Notes: generated by a model not told the origin, from the sequence alone. A stretch of 64,000 nt of DNA from Bacteroidales bacterium UBA6397 (GCA_002439875.1 DJQB01000040.1:1-64000); one strand, 5' to 3'. Shown: positions 26,456-35,978, numbered from the stretch's first letter. A program made the numbers and translations.

Positions 26456-27568
26456 TTATTTCTTGCTTGCGAACGTGTAGGTGAAGCCGAACTGGAGAGC
26501 CTGGGCGAACTGCACCCTCCTGTGACCGTTACAGTCTTCGTGATCCTTGTCCGTGATTAGAACGGTGTCGTCGTAGATGAGGTTTGTCGTGATGTTCAGC
26601 GAGAAGAGCCTGCTGAGCTTCCACATCATGCGAGTGTCCCAGTTTACACGAATGTTCTGAGGGTTCTTCAAGTAGTTGGAGAACAGAAGCAGATGCGTGG
26701 AACCTTCGAAGTTGTCATTTACCTTGACCTTGGCGTCGGCGGTCAGCTGGGCACCGAACTCGAATCTGGCAGGCTTGTAGTAGTTCCCTGTCGTGTAGTA
26801 TACTCCCTTCTCATCCTTCTCGTCCTTGTACATCTCTTCATCCTTATACTTCTTCCGCCTCTCCATACCATAATTCTTCCTCAACCTCTCGCTGCCGACA
26901 ATGGTGAAGCCACCGGTGACAGGCGCCAGGTTGACAGAGAGCCATTTGCTCGGCACCCAGTCGATACCAAGACCGAGATTGACCGTACCCGGAGAAAGGA
27001 TGCTGGATTTGAGCACCCTGGCGTTCCTCCAATCCTTGCTTGACGGCTCCTTATCCTCCTCCACCGCCGGAGTCGGATAGTTGTAACCGTTGGCGAACTG
27101 ACTCAGGAAAGTGAACTTCGCGGAGTAGTTCAGAGTATTAGTGGCCCTGTAGCCCCAAGTGCTCTCGAACAGTATCCGGTCCTTGTTCTTCTGGAGGATA
27201 GGCTTGTCGGCGGAATATAGGAAACCATAGTCCAGCTGGAGACGGTTGTTCCAGTACATCTCATTCTTTTTCCAGTTGGCGTTGCCGTCGATGTAGGTAC
27301 TGAGGGCGTAGTTGTTGTAACCTCCTTTAGCCCAGTTGGTGAAGCTGCTCTGGACAAAGTTCAGGTTTGTCATCAACGACTTGTTCCAATAGTCTGGTTT
27401 CGGAGCCACGACTTTCCTCTCCTCCGTCTGTGTCAGAAGTTTGGCGGCAGCGGCAGCGGCGGACTGGGCGTTTCTCCTTGTCGTATCCGTCTGCGCCTGC
27501 GCAGCGAGAGACACAAGCGCAAGAGCCACGCACAACAATACGGTGCATCTTATTGTTTTTACGTTCAT
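26456..27568 (-). CDS. DUF3078 domain protein, exported
   Basis: A 370-residue protein with a signal peptide (CTVLLCVALALVSLAAQAQ). It carries the DUF3078 pattern of Bacteroidota: YWNKSLMTNLNFVQSSFTNW then AKGGYNNYALSTY near residue 60. Alternating hydrophobic strands suggest an outer-membrane beta-barrel, with a C-terminal strand FGFTYTF. Function is unknown. The start is the ATG at the signal peptide. It lies between proS (21 bases upstream) and tilS, and is probably co-transcribed. Confidence 0.85.
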   Translation of the reverse strand: MNVKTIRCTVLLCVALALVSLAAQAQTDTTRRNAQSAAAAAAKLLTQTEERKVVAPKPDYWNKSLMTNLNFVQSSFTNWAKGGYNNYALSTYIDGNANWKKNEMYWNNRLQLDYGFLYSADKPILQKNKDRILFESTWGYRATNTLNYSAKFTFLSQFANGYNYPTPAVEEDKEPSSKDWRNARVLKSSILSPGTVNLGLGIDWVPSKWLSVNLAPVTGGFTIVGSERLRKNYGMERRKKYKDEEMYKDEKDEKGVYYTTGNYYKPARFEFGAQLTADAKVKVNDNFEGSTHLLLFSNYLKNPQNIRVNWDTRMMWKLSRLFSLNITTNLIYDDTVLITDKDHEDCNGHRRVQFAQALQFGFTYTFASKK

Positions 27569-27588
27569 AGTCAGTTTGTTATATCCAT

Positions 27589-29067
27589 TCAATAAGAAAT
27601 TGCGAAAACCACCCTCTGCTTTGAAGGCTTGCCGGAGTAGATGTCCTTGCCTTCCTCCTCGCAGACGAAACTGTCGATAGGGATGCAGCGGATTGTGGCC
27701 TTTGTCTCGTCCTTGATCTTCTGCTCGGTTCCTGCTGTGCCGTCCCAATGGCACAGCAGGAACTTGCCGGTTCCGATCTTGGCCTTGAACTCATCCCAGT
27801 CATCGCACTTCTCGACGTGTGACGCGCGGAAATCAAAAGCCTTCTGATAGATCGTCTTCTGAATGTCGTCCAACAGAGCGGCGATCGATTTGTCTAGGCC
27901 TTCGAGAGCGACAGTCTGCTTCTCAAGGGTATCCCTTCTATGAACCTCGACAGTGCCGTTTTCAAGGTCGCGAGGTCCCATCGCCAGGCGTACAGGGACT
28001 CCCTTGAGTTCCCACTCGGCGAACTTGAATCCAGGGCGCAGGGTGTCACGGTCATCAATCTTGACTGTGTGTCCTTCAGCCTCAAGGGTCTGTTTCAGCT
28101 GATCCATCTTTTCAAGAATCCTGGTGTGCTCCTCGTCTGTCTTGTAGATCGGGACCATGACGACCTGGATAGGAGCGAGGGCCGGCGGCAGGACGAGTCC
28201 ATTGTCGTCACCGTGAGCCATGACAAGGGCTCCCATAAGTCTTGTGGAGACGCCCCAGGATGTGGCCCAGACATATTGCTGCTGCCCTTCCTTGTCGGTG
28301 TATTTCACATCGAATGACTTCGCGAAATTCTGACCGAGGAAGTGCGATGTTCCGGCCTGAAGAGCCTTTCCGTCCTGCATCATCGCCTCGATGGTGAGGG
28401 TGTCAAGCGCTCCGGCGAACCTCTCGTTAGGGCTCTTGTGCCCAACTATCACCGGCAGCGACATAAACTCGCGGGCGAACTTGGCGTACACTCCGACCAT
28501 CCTCTTGGCCTCTTCCTGAGCCTCCTGCGAAGTGGCGTGGGCGGTGTGTCCCTCCTGCCAGAGGAACTCGGCGGTACGGAGGAAAAGCCTTGTGCGCATC
28601 TCCCAACGGACAACATTCGCCCACTGGTTGCACATTATCGGGAGATCCCTCCATGATGTGATCCAATTCTTGTAGGTGCTCCAGATGATTGTCTCGGAAG
28701 TTGGTCTTACTATCAGCTCTTCCTCAAGTTTTGAGGATGGATCAACGACCACGCCATTTCCATCAGGGTCGTTCATAAGCCTGTGATGAGTGACGACGGC
28801 GCACTCTTTGGCGAATCCAGCGACATGTTCGGCCTCTCTGCTAAAGAACGACTTTGGGATAAAAAGCGGAAAGTAAGCGTTCACCGCGCCTGTCTCCTTG
28901 AACATTTTGTCCAAGACATGCTGCATCTTCTCCCAGATCGCATAGCCGTACGGCTTTATGACCATACACCCCCTGACCGCCGACTGCTCCGCCAAGTCTG
29001 CTTTCACAACGAGATCATTGTACCACTGAGAGTAATTCTCAGACCTTTTTGTAACTTCCTTTGCCAT
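27589..29067 (-). CDS. proS: Prolyl-tRNA synthetase
   Basis: A 492-residue class II synthetase of the short, archaeal/eukaryal type without an inserted editing domain. Seen: GCMVIKPYGYAIWEKMQ (motif 1 region), the class II core RPTSETIIWSTYKNW, RWEMRTRLFLRTAEFLWQEG (motif 2, near residue 150) and GALVMAHGDDNGLVLPP (motif 3). It ends FAISY, the usual C-terminal Tyr. I start it at MAKEVTKRSENYSQW; a longer frame upstream lies in the leader. A TAACTTCG box lies about 120 bases upstream. First gene of the proS-DUF3078-tilS unit. Confidence 0.96.
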   Translation of the reverse strand: MAKEVTKRSENYSQWYNDLVVKADLAEQSAVRGCMVIKPYGYAIWEKMQHVLDKMFKETGAVNAYFPLFIPKSFFSREAEHVAGFAKECAVVTHHRLMNDPDGNGVVVDPSSKLEEELIVRPTSETIIWSTYKNWITSWRDLPIMCNQWANVVRWEMRTRLFLRTAEFLWQEGHTAHATSQEAQEEAKRMVGVYAKFAREFMSLPVIVGHKSPNERFAGALDTLTIEAMMQDGKALQAGTSHFLGQNFAKSFDVKYTDKEGQQQYVWATSWGVSTRLMGALVMAHGDDNGLVLPPALAPIQVVMVPIYKTDEEHTRILEKMDQLKQTLEAEGHTVKIDDRDTLRPGFKFAEWELKGVPVRLAMGPRDLENGTVEVHRRDTLEKQTVALEGLDKSIAALLDDIQKTIYQKAFDFRASHVEKCDDWDEFKAKIGTGKFLLCHWDGTAGTEQKIKDETKATIRCIPIDSFVCEEEGKDIYSGKPSKQRVVFAISY

Positions 29068-29179
29068 TATTCTTTTGCTGATTTTGTCAATTATTCTTAT
29101 TATTGTGCAATATTCCGAAAGGTATGGATTTTGTTCATTACAGAACATTTGTGTGGCCAACACCTTTTGCGTGCGGCCA

Positions 29180-29187
29180 CGAAGTTA
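29180..29187 (-). promoter_or_regulatory. Possible promoter box for proS
   Basis: The minus strand reads TAACTTCG, one mismatch from TAnnTTTG. It lies about 113 bases before the proS ATG. Confidence 0.35.
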
Positions 29188-29219
29188 CGAATTAATTATC
29201 AAATATAGGAGATTCAGAA

Positions 29220-30629
29220 ATGAAAACACGCACAATCCTCTTTATCTCGGCGCTTCTGGCACTGACTTCGTGCGGTTCAGCGGCGCAGTATGCCAGCGAT
29301 GCTTCCAGGCAGAAGTATCAGGACGGAATCTACTATACCTCCAAGGCCCATCAGGTTGAGGAGGCCGACGCCTCCGCCAACGACGAGGAGACCGACCTTC
29401 TTGTGGCAAAGACAAAGAACTCCCCGATCTTCATGAAAAGCGGGGAGAAAGTAGACACCCTGTTCATACCTGAGAACAAAGCGGCGAGAATAGATTTCAA
29501 CAACACGAGCAACACTACATCCGTCTATCTTTACGACAACGGGTTTGACACATGGGCTGCATACCAGCCTTGGTACGCGACTTCATGGTACTCATGGAAC
29601 CGTCCTTTCTACACCTCAGTCTATTGGGGAGCCAACCCTTGGTACTACGGCGGATGGTACTCACCTTGGCATTATGACCCTTGGAACTATGAATATTCGT
29701 GGGGTTGGGGCAATCCGTGGTATTACAGCGGATGGTACGGCCCATGGTATTGGGATTCTTGGTACTACAGCGGATGGTACGGTGGTTGGTATGGAGGCTG
29801 GTACGGCGAATGGCATGACCCGTGGTACCACGGAGGATGGGGACATGGACCGCATCACTTTCACGACCGTGACTTCTTCGGTCCGGGCAGCGGCAGAGTA
29901 TACACGCCGCGCCTGTCCACGACAGGATCCGGCAGAAGAGGCGGAATCGGCTCAGCATCAAGGAGTGCGGGAGTGAGAAGCTCCTCCATGACCAGATCCA
30001 GAAGCGGTGCAGGATTCAGCAGAGGTTCATCATCCGCATCAACGACCAGATCATCAAGTTTCAGCAGGAGCACCCGCAGTTCAAGGTCATCGATATCATC
30101 GGTAAACAGGCCGGAATCATCATCGGTAAGGTCTTCATCCGGCAGATCGTCATCAGTCAGATCATCTGCAGACAGAACGTCTTCAGTACGGTCATCAGTA
30201 GGGAATACGGTAAGATCCAATGGATCTTCTTCGTACGGAACATCAACAGGTTCTTCATCCGTGAGGTCATCCTACGGCGGCAGCCGGTCATCATCCTCGA
30301 CTTCGTACTCAAGACCGGCGAGCGGTAGCAGATCAAGCGGCTCAACCACAGGTGGATTCTCGTCAGGCAGTTCAAGCAGGAGTTCCTCCTCTGGTAGCTA
30401 TAGATCATCCGGGTCGTATAGATCATCCTCAAGCGGCAGTTACTCCTCTGGTTCTTCATCAAGAAGTTCAAGCGGTTACTCGACAAGCAGAAGTTCCTCA
30501 AGTTCATATTCTTCCGGCAGTTCAAGCCGCAGCTACTCAGGTGGTGGGTTCTCCGGCGGCGGATCATCAAGAAGTTCAGGTGGTTCGTACAGTGGCGGAG
30601 GCTCCAGAAGCGGAGGCGGAAGAAGGTAA
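29220..30629 (+). CDS. Lipoprotein with a Trp/Tyr-rich module and a Ser-rich tail
   Basis: A 469-residue protein of unknown function. The signal ends in the lipobox LALTSCG (Cys near residue 18). Residues about 20-105 look like an ordinary folded region. Residues about 105-215 are dominated by WY, GGW and PWY units, with 22 Trp in about 105 residues, then a His-rich end (GHGPHHFHD). From about 235 to the end it is low complexity, mostly Ser, Arg and Gly (SSSVRSS, SGSSSRS units, ending SRSGGGRR). The DNA here is made of short imperfect repeats. An AGGAG site precedes the ATG. It is followed 18 bases later by a FadL-type gene. A surface-exposed, extended protein is likely; I cannot name a function. 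Confidence 0.8.
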   Translation: MKTRTILFISALLALTSCGSAAQYASDASRQKYQDGIYYTSKAHQVEEADASANDEETDLLVAKTKNSPIFMKSGEKVDTLFIPENKAARIDFNNTSNTTSVYLYDNGFDTWAAYQPWYATSWYSWNRPFYTSVYWGANPWYYGGWYSPWHYDPWNYEYSWGWGNPWYYSGWYGPWYWDSWYYSGWYGGWYGGWYGEWHDPWYHGGWGHGPHHFHDRDFFGPGSGRVYTPRLSTTGSGRRGGIGSASRSAGVRSSSMTRSRSGAGFSRGSSSASTTRSSSFSRSTRSSRSSISSVNRPESSSVRSSSGRSSSVRSSADRTSSVRSSVGNTVRSNGSSSYGTSTGSSSVRSSYGGSRSSSSTSYSRPASGSRSSGSTTGGFSSGSSSRSSSSGSYRSSGSYRSSSSGSYSSGSSSRSSSGYSTSRSSSSSYSSGSSSRSYSGGGFSGGGSSRSSGGSYSGGGSRSGGGRR

Positions 30630-30647
30630 CCATTAAAAACAATTGAA

Positions 30648-32411
30648 ATGAGAAAGGTAATATTCACTGCGCTTGTGTCATTGACAGCGGCCACGGCCGG
30701 AGCGCAGACAATGTACGACGGGCTGACATTCAGCCAGAACAACTACTATGGAACGGCAAGGTCTATCGGATTGGGCAACGCGATGACCGCCGTGGGCGGG
30801 GATCTCGGATCCATCGGCATCAATCCTGCGGGATCCGCCGTGGCGGGATATTCCCAGTTCACGATCACGCCGAACCTGACGACAAGCTCGATGAACGCGT
30901 CATACAGCGCATATCCGGTCGGAGGAAGTGACAAGTTCATCAACGGGCAGGCCAAGAATCTGACACGGTTCTCTTTGCCGAACTTCGGCACCACGATCAA
31001 TTGGAGTACAGGAAACAGAAGCGGCCTGACGTCCGTCACTTACGGAATCCTCGTCAACGGCACGAACAACTTCACCGGTCAGATGCTGGCTGGAGGACAG
31101 AATGACAAGACAAGCTACCTCAGCGCGATGGCTGTCGGCGCGGACGGATTCAATTCAGGCTTCCTGAATGGTTACCTCGACGCCAATGGGAACAAAATTG
31201 ACATTTGGGACAATGCCTATTACGAGAATGACGACAGGAATGAGCCGGCCCCATGGAATACCATCGTAAACGCGCAGGCCGGAGCGATAGCCAACTACGG
31301 AAGCGACCTTGATCCAAACTACCCGTACCGCTACATCGCGGCAACAGAACGCTACCATCCTGTCACGGCGCAAGATGTCAAAGACGGCAATTACACCCTT
31401 CAGGACGGCGACCATATCGATGCCGAGGGTTATGTCCTGGACAAGGACGGAAACGGAATCTACAATGTCTTCCTCGGCGGTCCGCTGAATCAGGCATACG
31501 GGCGCAAGGTCACAGGAAGCAAGTACGATGTACTGTTCAACGTGGGTCTGAATTTCAGCGAGACATTCTTCGTGGGGGCCAACCTAGGAATAACGTCATT
31601 GAACTATAACTTTGATGAATATTTCAAAGAGGCGGCCGTCGATCCCGAGGATTTCCTCACAGAATTCGAGAAAGGCAACACTTACTTCAGCGACTATCGT
31701 ACACGTTACTCCTACACTGCCGAGGGAAGCGGAGCCTATGGGAAGTTCGGATTCCTGTGGAGGCCGGCTGACGGCATCCGTGTGGGGGCTGCCGTACAGA
31801 CTCCGACAATCATGGAGATCAACGAGCGCTGGCGCCAGGACGTGAACGTGAACTACACCGACGCCCAGTACAATGGTTCAGCCCAGACTCCTGAAGGAGA
31901 ATATTCCTACATGGTTCGTTCGCCGTACAGGCTCAATGCCGGAGCGGCGTTCACCTTCGCGGGGATGGCTCTTCTGAGCGCGGACTACGAGATGACCGAC
32001 TACAGCACAATTAAGTTCATGAGTAAGGAAGGCAATTGGGACAGCTCTTTCGATGACGTGAACAATGAGATCCGCGACTGCATGGGAGTGTCGCAAATGG
32101 TAAGGGTCGGCGCGGAGTTCAAGCCGGTTCCGGAGCTCGCCGTGCGCGCGGGGTACAATTTCACAACCACTCCTGAATATGTCTATGACGGGGATCTGAA
32201 GACTAAACTGAATGACAGGATCAAGGCTTACTCTGTCGGCCTTGGATATTCATCAAACGGATCGTTCTTCGCGGACATCGCGGCAAGGCTGATGATGCTG
32301 TCCGATGAATATATCTCCCCTTACGCCGACTATATGGATGTCGCGTCTCCGATGATCCTCAACAAGAGGGACATCTACAGCCTCACGGCGACGTTCGGGT
32401 GGAGGTTCTAA
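30648..32411 (+). CDS. FadL/OmpP1-type outer-membrane protein
   Basis: A 587-residue protein with signal MRKVIFTALVSLTAATAGAQ. The N-terminal hatch reads NNYYGTARSIGLGNAMTAVGGDLGSIG then INPAG, the classic FadL/OmpP1 beginning. Barrel-type strands follow to a C-terminal aromatic residue (LTATFGWRF). Family members move hydrophobic compounds across the outer membrane; in Bacteroidota some have been reassigned to secretion roles. It lies 18 bases after the Trp-rich lipoprotein, so the two are probably one operon. Its stop overlaps that of wbqC by 4 bases. Confidence 0.9.
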   Translation: MRKVIFTALVSLTAATAGAQTMYDGLTFSQNNYYGTARSIGLGNAMTAVGGDLGSIGINPAGSAVAGYSQFTITPNLTTSSMNASYSAYPVGGSDKFINGQAKNLTRFSLPNFGTTINWSTGNRSGLTSVTYGILVNGTNNFTGQMLAGGQNDKTSYLSAMAVGADGFNSGFLNGYLDANGNKIDIWDNAYYENDDRNEPAPWNTIVNAQAGAIANYGSDLDPNYPYRYIAATERYHPVTAQDVKDGNYTLQDGDHIDAEGYVLDKDGNGIYNVFLGGPLNQAYGRKVTGSKYDVLFNVGLNFSETFFVGANLGITSLNYNFDEYFKEAAVDPEDFLTEFEKGNTYFSDYRTRYSYTAEGSGAYGKFGFLWRPADGIRVGAAVQTPTIMEINERWRQDVNVNYTDAQYNGSAQTPEGEYSYMVRSPYRLNAGAAFTFAGMALLSADYEMTDYSTIKFMSKEGNWDSSFDDVNNEIRDCMGVSQMVRVGAEFKPVPELAVRAGYNFTTTPEYVYDGDLKTKLNDRIKAYSVGLGYSSNGSFFADIAARLMMLSDEYISPYADYMDVASPMILNKRDIYSLTATFGWRF

Positions 32412-33151
32412 AGTTCTTTCAGATAGGAGATTGAGTCGGGGCCTTCATTGAACAGAAGATCCATGATGGAAAGATTCGGAACGAAACCGTACTTTCGGGC
32501 AAAGACCTGAAAGTACGGTTTTTCCAGATTCAAGTCTTTCAGGATGTTATCCGGGCGTTTAGGATGTATAAACTCACGGTAGTCCAACCCGTAGCGGCCA
32601 GTGTCCACAGGAATCTCACGGGAGCGGACGGGAACATATTCATCGGTCATCCGCAGGTCCACCGAGACGCCGGTCTTCAGGAGGAAGAACTTGATCAGTT
32701 GGACATCAAGGTCAAACAACGTCTCAGGTTGCGAGTCCAGAATCGCGAAAAGCTCATCCTTGTAATATTCAAAATAGGCGGAAGACTCGTAGGCGGAGGC
32801 GATCGCCCGCTCGGTACGGATCAGCCACGGTGTCGAGTAGTCCACCTTGATCCCGGTGATAGGCAGTTCGTGCGTGCCGCTTTCATGGACAATCGGGAAA
32901 TTCAGGCTTTGAGGGCCGTCGGCGGCATAGTAGCGGAACCGGTTCCGCCAGGACTGTTTCTGATAATGCTCGCAGGCCTCAAGGTAAACGACAGAAGGCT
33001 TCACCCTGTCCCCGGACAAGATGAAGTCTTTAGCCATCAATGCGAAATAGCTGATCGGAGGAAGCCATGCCACGCTAAGCAGCACGGGGGTTTCTTCACT
33101 GCTATTCAAATTCTCCCTTCTCGTGGGAGTCGTTTGCCCTGATGATTCCAC
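32408..33151 (-). CDS. WbqC-like family protein
   Basis: A 247-residue WbqC-family protein. It shows LLSVAWLPPISYFALM near residue 25, then YLEACEHYQKQSWRNRFRYY and the WLIRTERAIASAYESSAYFEYY segment. The family is tied to surface polysaccharide or sugar modification, but its chemistry is not settled. The frame begins inside the end of lpxA (50-base overlap), so it is translationally linked to it. It is the last gene of the lpxD-lpxC-lpxA unit. Confidence 0.85.
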   Translation of the reverse strand: MESSGQTTPTRRENLNSSEETPVLLSVAWLPPISYFALMAKDFILSGDRVKPSVVYLEACEHYQKQSWRNRFRYYAADGPQSLNFPIVHESGTHELPITGIKVDYSTPWLIRTERAIASAYESSAYFEYYKDELFAILDSQPETLFDLDVQLIKFFLLKTGVSVDLRMTDEYVPVRSREIPVDTGRYGLDYREFIHPKRPDNILKDLNLEKPYFQVFARKYGFVPNLSIMDLLFNEGPDSISYLKEL

Positions 33152-33914
33152 GCTTCGAGCTTCTGATGAAATTCAGGATGGTGTCACGCTCCTCGCTCTG
33201 AGGGAATCCGGCCTCGACCTTGGCGCAGCCGTCGGTGATGTTGTAGCCGGAGAAATATATCGTGTCGTAGATGTCCTTGATGTTGCGGATCACATCGGAA
33301 GAGAATCCGCGGCGACGGAGTCCGACGATGTTCACACCTGAATAGCATATCGGATCGCGTCCGCAAAGCACATACGGAGGAATGTCCTTGTTGATCTTGG
33401 ACATGCCGCCGACCATGGCGTGGCAGCCGATCTTGGAGAACTGGTGTGCCTTCGCTCCGCCTCCGACAATCGCCCAGTCATCAACGACGGTCTCACCCGC
33501 GATGCCGACAAAGCTGACGAGGATGCAATGATTGCCAACCACGCAGTCATGAGCCACGTGAACATAAGACATCAGCAGAGTGTTGCTTCCGATTTTCGTC
33601 ACGCCCTTGCCGCTGGCCTTGGTGCCACGGTTGATCGTCACGCACTCGCGGATCGTAACGTTGTCTCCGATCTCTACGTATGTGACCTCGCCTTCGTACT
33701 TAAGGTCCTGAGGAATCGCGCCTACGACAGCTCCCGGGAACACCTGGCAGTTCTTTCCCATCTTCACGTATGAATATATCATCGCATGCGGATGGATCTT
33801 GCATCCGTCGCCGATCTCCACGTCCTCATCGATGAAGGCAAAAGGGCCGATCTCAATGTTGTCGCCAAGCTTAGCCTTAGGGCTCACTGACGCTAATGGT
33901 GAAATTGTGTTCAT
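33102..33914 (-). CDS. lpxA: UDP-N-acetylglucosamine acyltransferase
   Basis: First step of lipid A synthesis: transfers a 3-hydroxyacyl chain from ACP to the 3-OH of UDP-GlcNAc. The 270-residue protein is a left-handed beta helix of hexad repeats (IEIGPFAFI, VEIGDGCKI). It has the family's VTIRECVTINRGT segment and the catalytic-site region YVHVAHDCVVGNHCILVS near residue 125. It begins 15 bases after lpxC. Confidence 0.97.
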   Translation of the reverse strand: MNTISPLASVSPKAKLGDNIEIGPFAFIDEDVEIGDGCKIHPHAMIYSYVKMGKNCQVFPGAVVGAIPQDLKYEGEVTYVEIGDNVTIRECVTINRGTKASGKGVTKIGSNTLLMSYVHVAHDCVVGNHCILVSFVGIAGETVVDDWAIVGGGAKAHQFSKIGCHAMVGGMSKINKDIPPYVLCGRDPICYSGVNIVGLRRRGFSSDVIRNIKDIYDTIYFSGYNITDGCAKVEAGFPQSEERDTILNFIRSSKRGIIRANDSHEKGEFE

Positions 33915-33929
33915 ATTCTAAGTGTTTTA

Positions 33930-34844
33930 TCAGCAGGATTTTTCACGGATGACCTTGGCAGTCCGCGTGTTGATTGTGTGCCCCGGCTTAAATGCGGTGA
34001 CCTTGGCCTTGAGATAGCCTCCCGCGAGTCTCAAGTCACCAATCAGATCCAGAAGCTTGTGCCTTCCGCACTCGTTCGGGAAATGGAGTTTGAGGTTGTT
34101 GAGATAGCCGTTGTCATTTATAGCAAGCTCCGGCACGTTGAATAGCGTGGAAAGCCTCTCAACCTGTTCAGGCTGAACTGGATGCTCCACGATCACAATG
34201 GCGTTGTCCACATCTCCGCCCTTGACCAGATTGTTCTGGAACAGGTACTCGATTTCGTGGAAGAACACGAATGTGCGGCACGGACCGATCTCCTTGGCGT
34301 AGTCCGTGGACTCATCCCAATGCGCCGTCTGAACTCCCAGGACCTTTGAGTTGAAGTCAACGGTGATGTCCATTGAAGGTGCGTCGGCAGGAGTGATCCT
34401 CACGAACGAGCCTGTCTTCTCGTCACGAATCTCGATCTCTTCATGGATCTCGACATATTTCCTTTCAGAGTTCTGTTGCTTGAGACCGTCTTTGGCGATC
34501 GCCTCGACATAATAGCGGGCGCTGCCGTCAAGAATCGGAACCTCGACATTGTCGATCTCTATCAAGGCATTGTCCACTCCCATCCCGGTAAGGGCCGACA
34601 TGACATGCTCGATTGTCGCCACAGTAGCGTCACCCCTGGAAATCGTCGTGCTTCTTGCCGTCGACGACACATTCTCAGCCAAGGCCTCAACCAACGCGTC
34701 TTTACCGAGATCCACTCTATGGAACACTATCCCAGTGTCCTCGGGAGCCGACTTTAGAATCATATTTGAGATCTTGCCGGTGTGGAGTCCCTTACCATGG
34801 AACTCATATTCACCCGCAAGGGTCTTTTGCTTATTTGAAGTCAT
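33930..34844 (-). CDS. lpxC: UDP-3-O-acyl-GlcNAc deacetylase, not fused to FabZ
   Basis: Zn-dependent deacetylase, the committed step of lipid A synthesis. Motifs: TIEHVMSALTGMGVDNALIEID near residue 75 (first His ligand), GRHKLLDLIGDL near residue 245 (His and Asp ligands), and KPGHTINTRTA near 290. In most Bacteroidota lpxC is fused to fabZ as a bifunctional protein of about 460 residues; here the gene stops at 304, just after REKSC, where the FabZ part would begin. The adjacent gene is lpxA, so FabZ must be coded elsewhere. Promoter TATCTTTG at 34884. Confidence 0.96.
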   Translation of the reverse strand: MTSNKQKTLAGEYEFHGKGLHTGKISNMILKSAPEDTGIVFHRVDLGKDALVEALAENVSSTARSTTISRGDATVATIEHVMSALTGMGVDNALIEIDNVEVPILDGSARYYVEAIAKDGLKQQNSERKYVEIHEEIEIRDEKTGSFVRITPADAPSMDITVDFNSKVLGVQTAHWDESTDYAKEIGPCRTFVFFHEIEYLFQNNLVKGGDVDNAIVIVEHPVQPEQVERLSTLFNVPELAINDNGYLNNLKLHFPNECGRHKLLDLIGDLRLAGGYLKAKVTAFKPGHTINTRTAKVIREKSC

Positions 34845-34883
34845 AATCTATCTTTTGCAAACCGTGTAAAGTTCAGCAGTCTG

Positions 34884-34891
34884 CAAAGATA
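34884..34891 (-). promoter_or_regulatory. Promoter -7 box for lpxC
   Basis: The minus strand reads TATCTTTG, a perfect box, 40 bases upstream of lpxC. lpxC therefore has its own promoter inside the lpxD-lpxC-lpxA run. Confidence 0.75.
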
Positions 34892-34946
34892 GTATGAAAT
34901 CTTTGAATATTCAAGGATTAACCTGCCACTTCGTAGTTATTGGCTG

Positions 34947-35936
34947 CTATTCCTCTCCCTGACGCTTGAAGACGGCATAGCTGCGGAGGTAGTTCTTCAG
35001 CGGAATGGCCGGAGATCCTAGTAGCACCTGGCCTGGCTTACGAATATTCCCGATCACTCCGCACTGGGCGCCGATCGTGGTGTTGTCGGCTATATTCAGA
35101 TGCCCCGCGATGCCGACCTGGCCCGCCAGAATACAGTTCTTACCGATCTTTGTGGAGCCGGCGATGCCGCACTGGGCTGCCATCACGGTGTTGTCGCCGA
35201 TCTGGACATTGTGGGCGATCTGGCAGAGGTTGTCGATCTTCACGCCGTTGCCGATGATCGTGGACTCCATCTCGGATTTGTCGATGGTTGTCCCGGCGCC
35301 GATCTCAACATTGTTGCCGATGACCACGTTGCCGATGTGCTCAATCTTCTCCCAAGTTCCGTCAGGTAGCGGGGCGTTGCCGAAGCCGTCGGAGCCGATG
35401 ACAGCATTGGCGTGGATGATCACGTTGTCGCCGATGACCATGCCGGGATAAATCACGACCCCAGGATAGATGATGCAACGCGAGCCGATCACGGTGTTGT
35501 CACCTACGTATACATTCTCGTAGATTTTGGTATAGTCACCGACCTTGGCGTGGTGCCCGACATACGAATGGCTTCCGAGATAGACCTTTTTACCGAACCT
35601 CGTGGTCAGGAACCAAGATGAGCGGAACCCACGGTGCCTCTTGTCCGTACGCCTCTGGGTGGAGACATATTTCAGAAGGTCAGCCAAGGACTTGTAGGCG
35701 TCATCGACCTTGACCATAGTCGAAATCACGGCCTCTTTCGGAACGAAGTCCTTGTTGACCAACAGGACGCTGGCCCTGCATGTGTAAACATATTTCTCGT
35801 ACTTCGGGTTGGCGAAAAAGCACAACTGTCCTGGTTTCCCATGTTCGATCTTGGCGAATGATGTCACTGTCGCCTGAGGGTCACCCTCAACGGTTCCCTT
35901 GAGCACCTGAGCCAATTGCTTTGCGGTATATTCCAT
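34947..35936 (-). CDS. lpxD: UDP-3-O-(3-hydroxyacyl)glucosamine N-acyltransferase
   Basis: Third step of lipid A synthesis. A 329-residue protein. The N-terminal uridine-binding domain (YTAKQLAQVLKGTVEGDP, then LCFFANPKYEKYV) is followed by a left-handed beta helix with many I-G-D/V repeats. The IAHNVQIGDNTVMAAQCGI segment (catalytic His) lies near residue 240, and the C-terminal helix follows (IPLKNYLRSYAVFK). A FFANPKY segment matches the family. A TTTCTTTG-type box lies upstream at 35979. First gene of the lipid A unit; 110 bases separate it from the lpxC promoter region. Confidence 0.96.
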   Translation of the reverse strand: MEYTAKQLAQVLKGTVEGDPQATVTSFAKIEHGKPGQLCFFANPKYEKYVYTCRASVLLVNKDFVPKEAVISTMVKVDDAYKSLADLLKYVSTQRRTDKRHRGFRSSWFLTTRFGKKVYLGSHSYVGHHAKVGDYTKIYENVYVGDNTVIGSRCIIYPGVVIYPGMVIGDNVIIHANAVIGSDGFGNAPLPDGTWEKIEHIGNVVIGNNVEIGAGTTIDKSEMESTIIGNGVKIDNLCQIAHNVQIGDNTVMAAQCGIAGSTKIGKNCILAGQVGIAGHLNIADNTTIGAQCGVIGNIRKPGQVLLGSPAIPLKNYLRSYAVFKRQGEE

Positions 35937-35978
35937 CTTTTCTGGCGTTAAATTCTTATAATTCTTTCAAATGGTCTG

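Noticed and set aside
29960..30620. Repetitive stretch that might be a CRISPR array or satellite
   Set aside because: It is coding DNA for Ser-rich low-complexity protein in frame with the lipoprotein, with no regular spacing.
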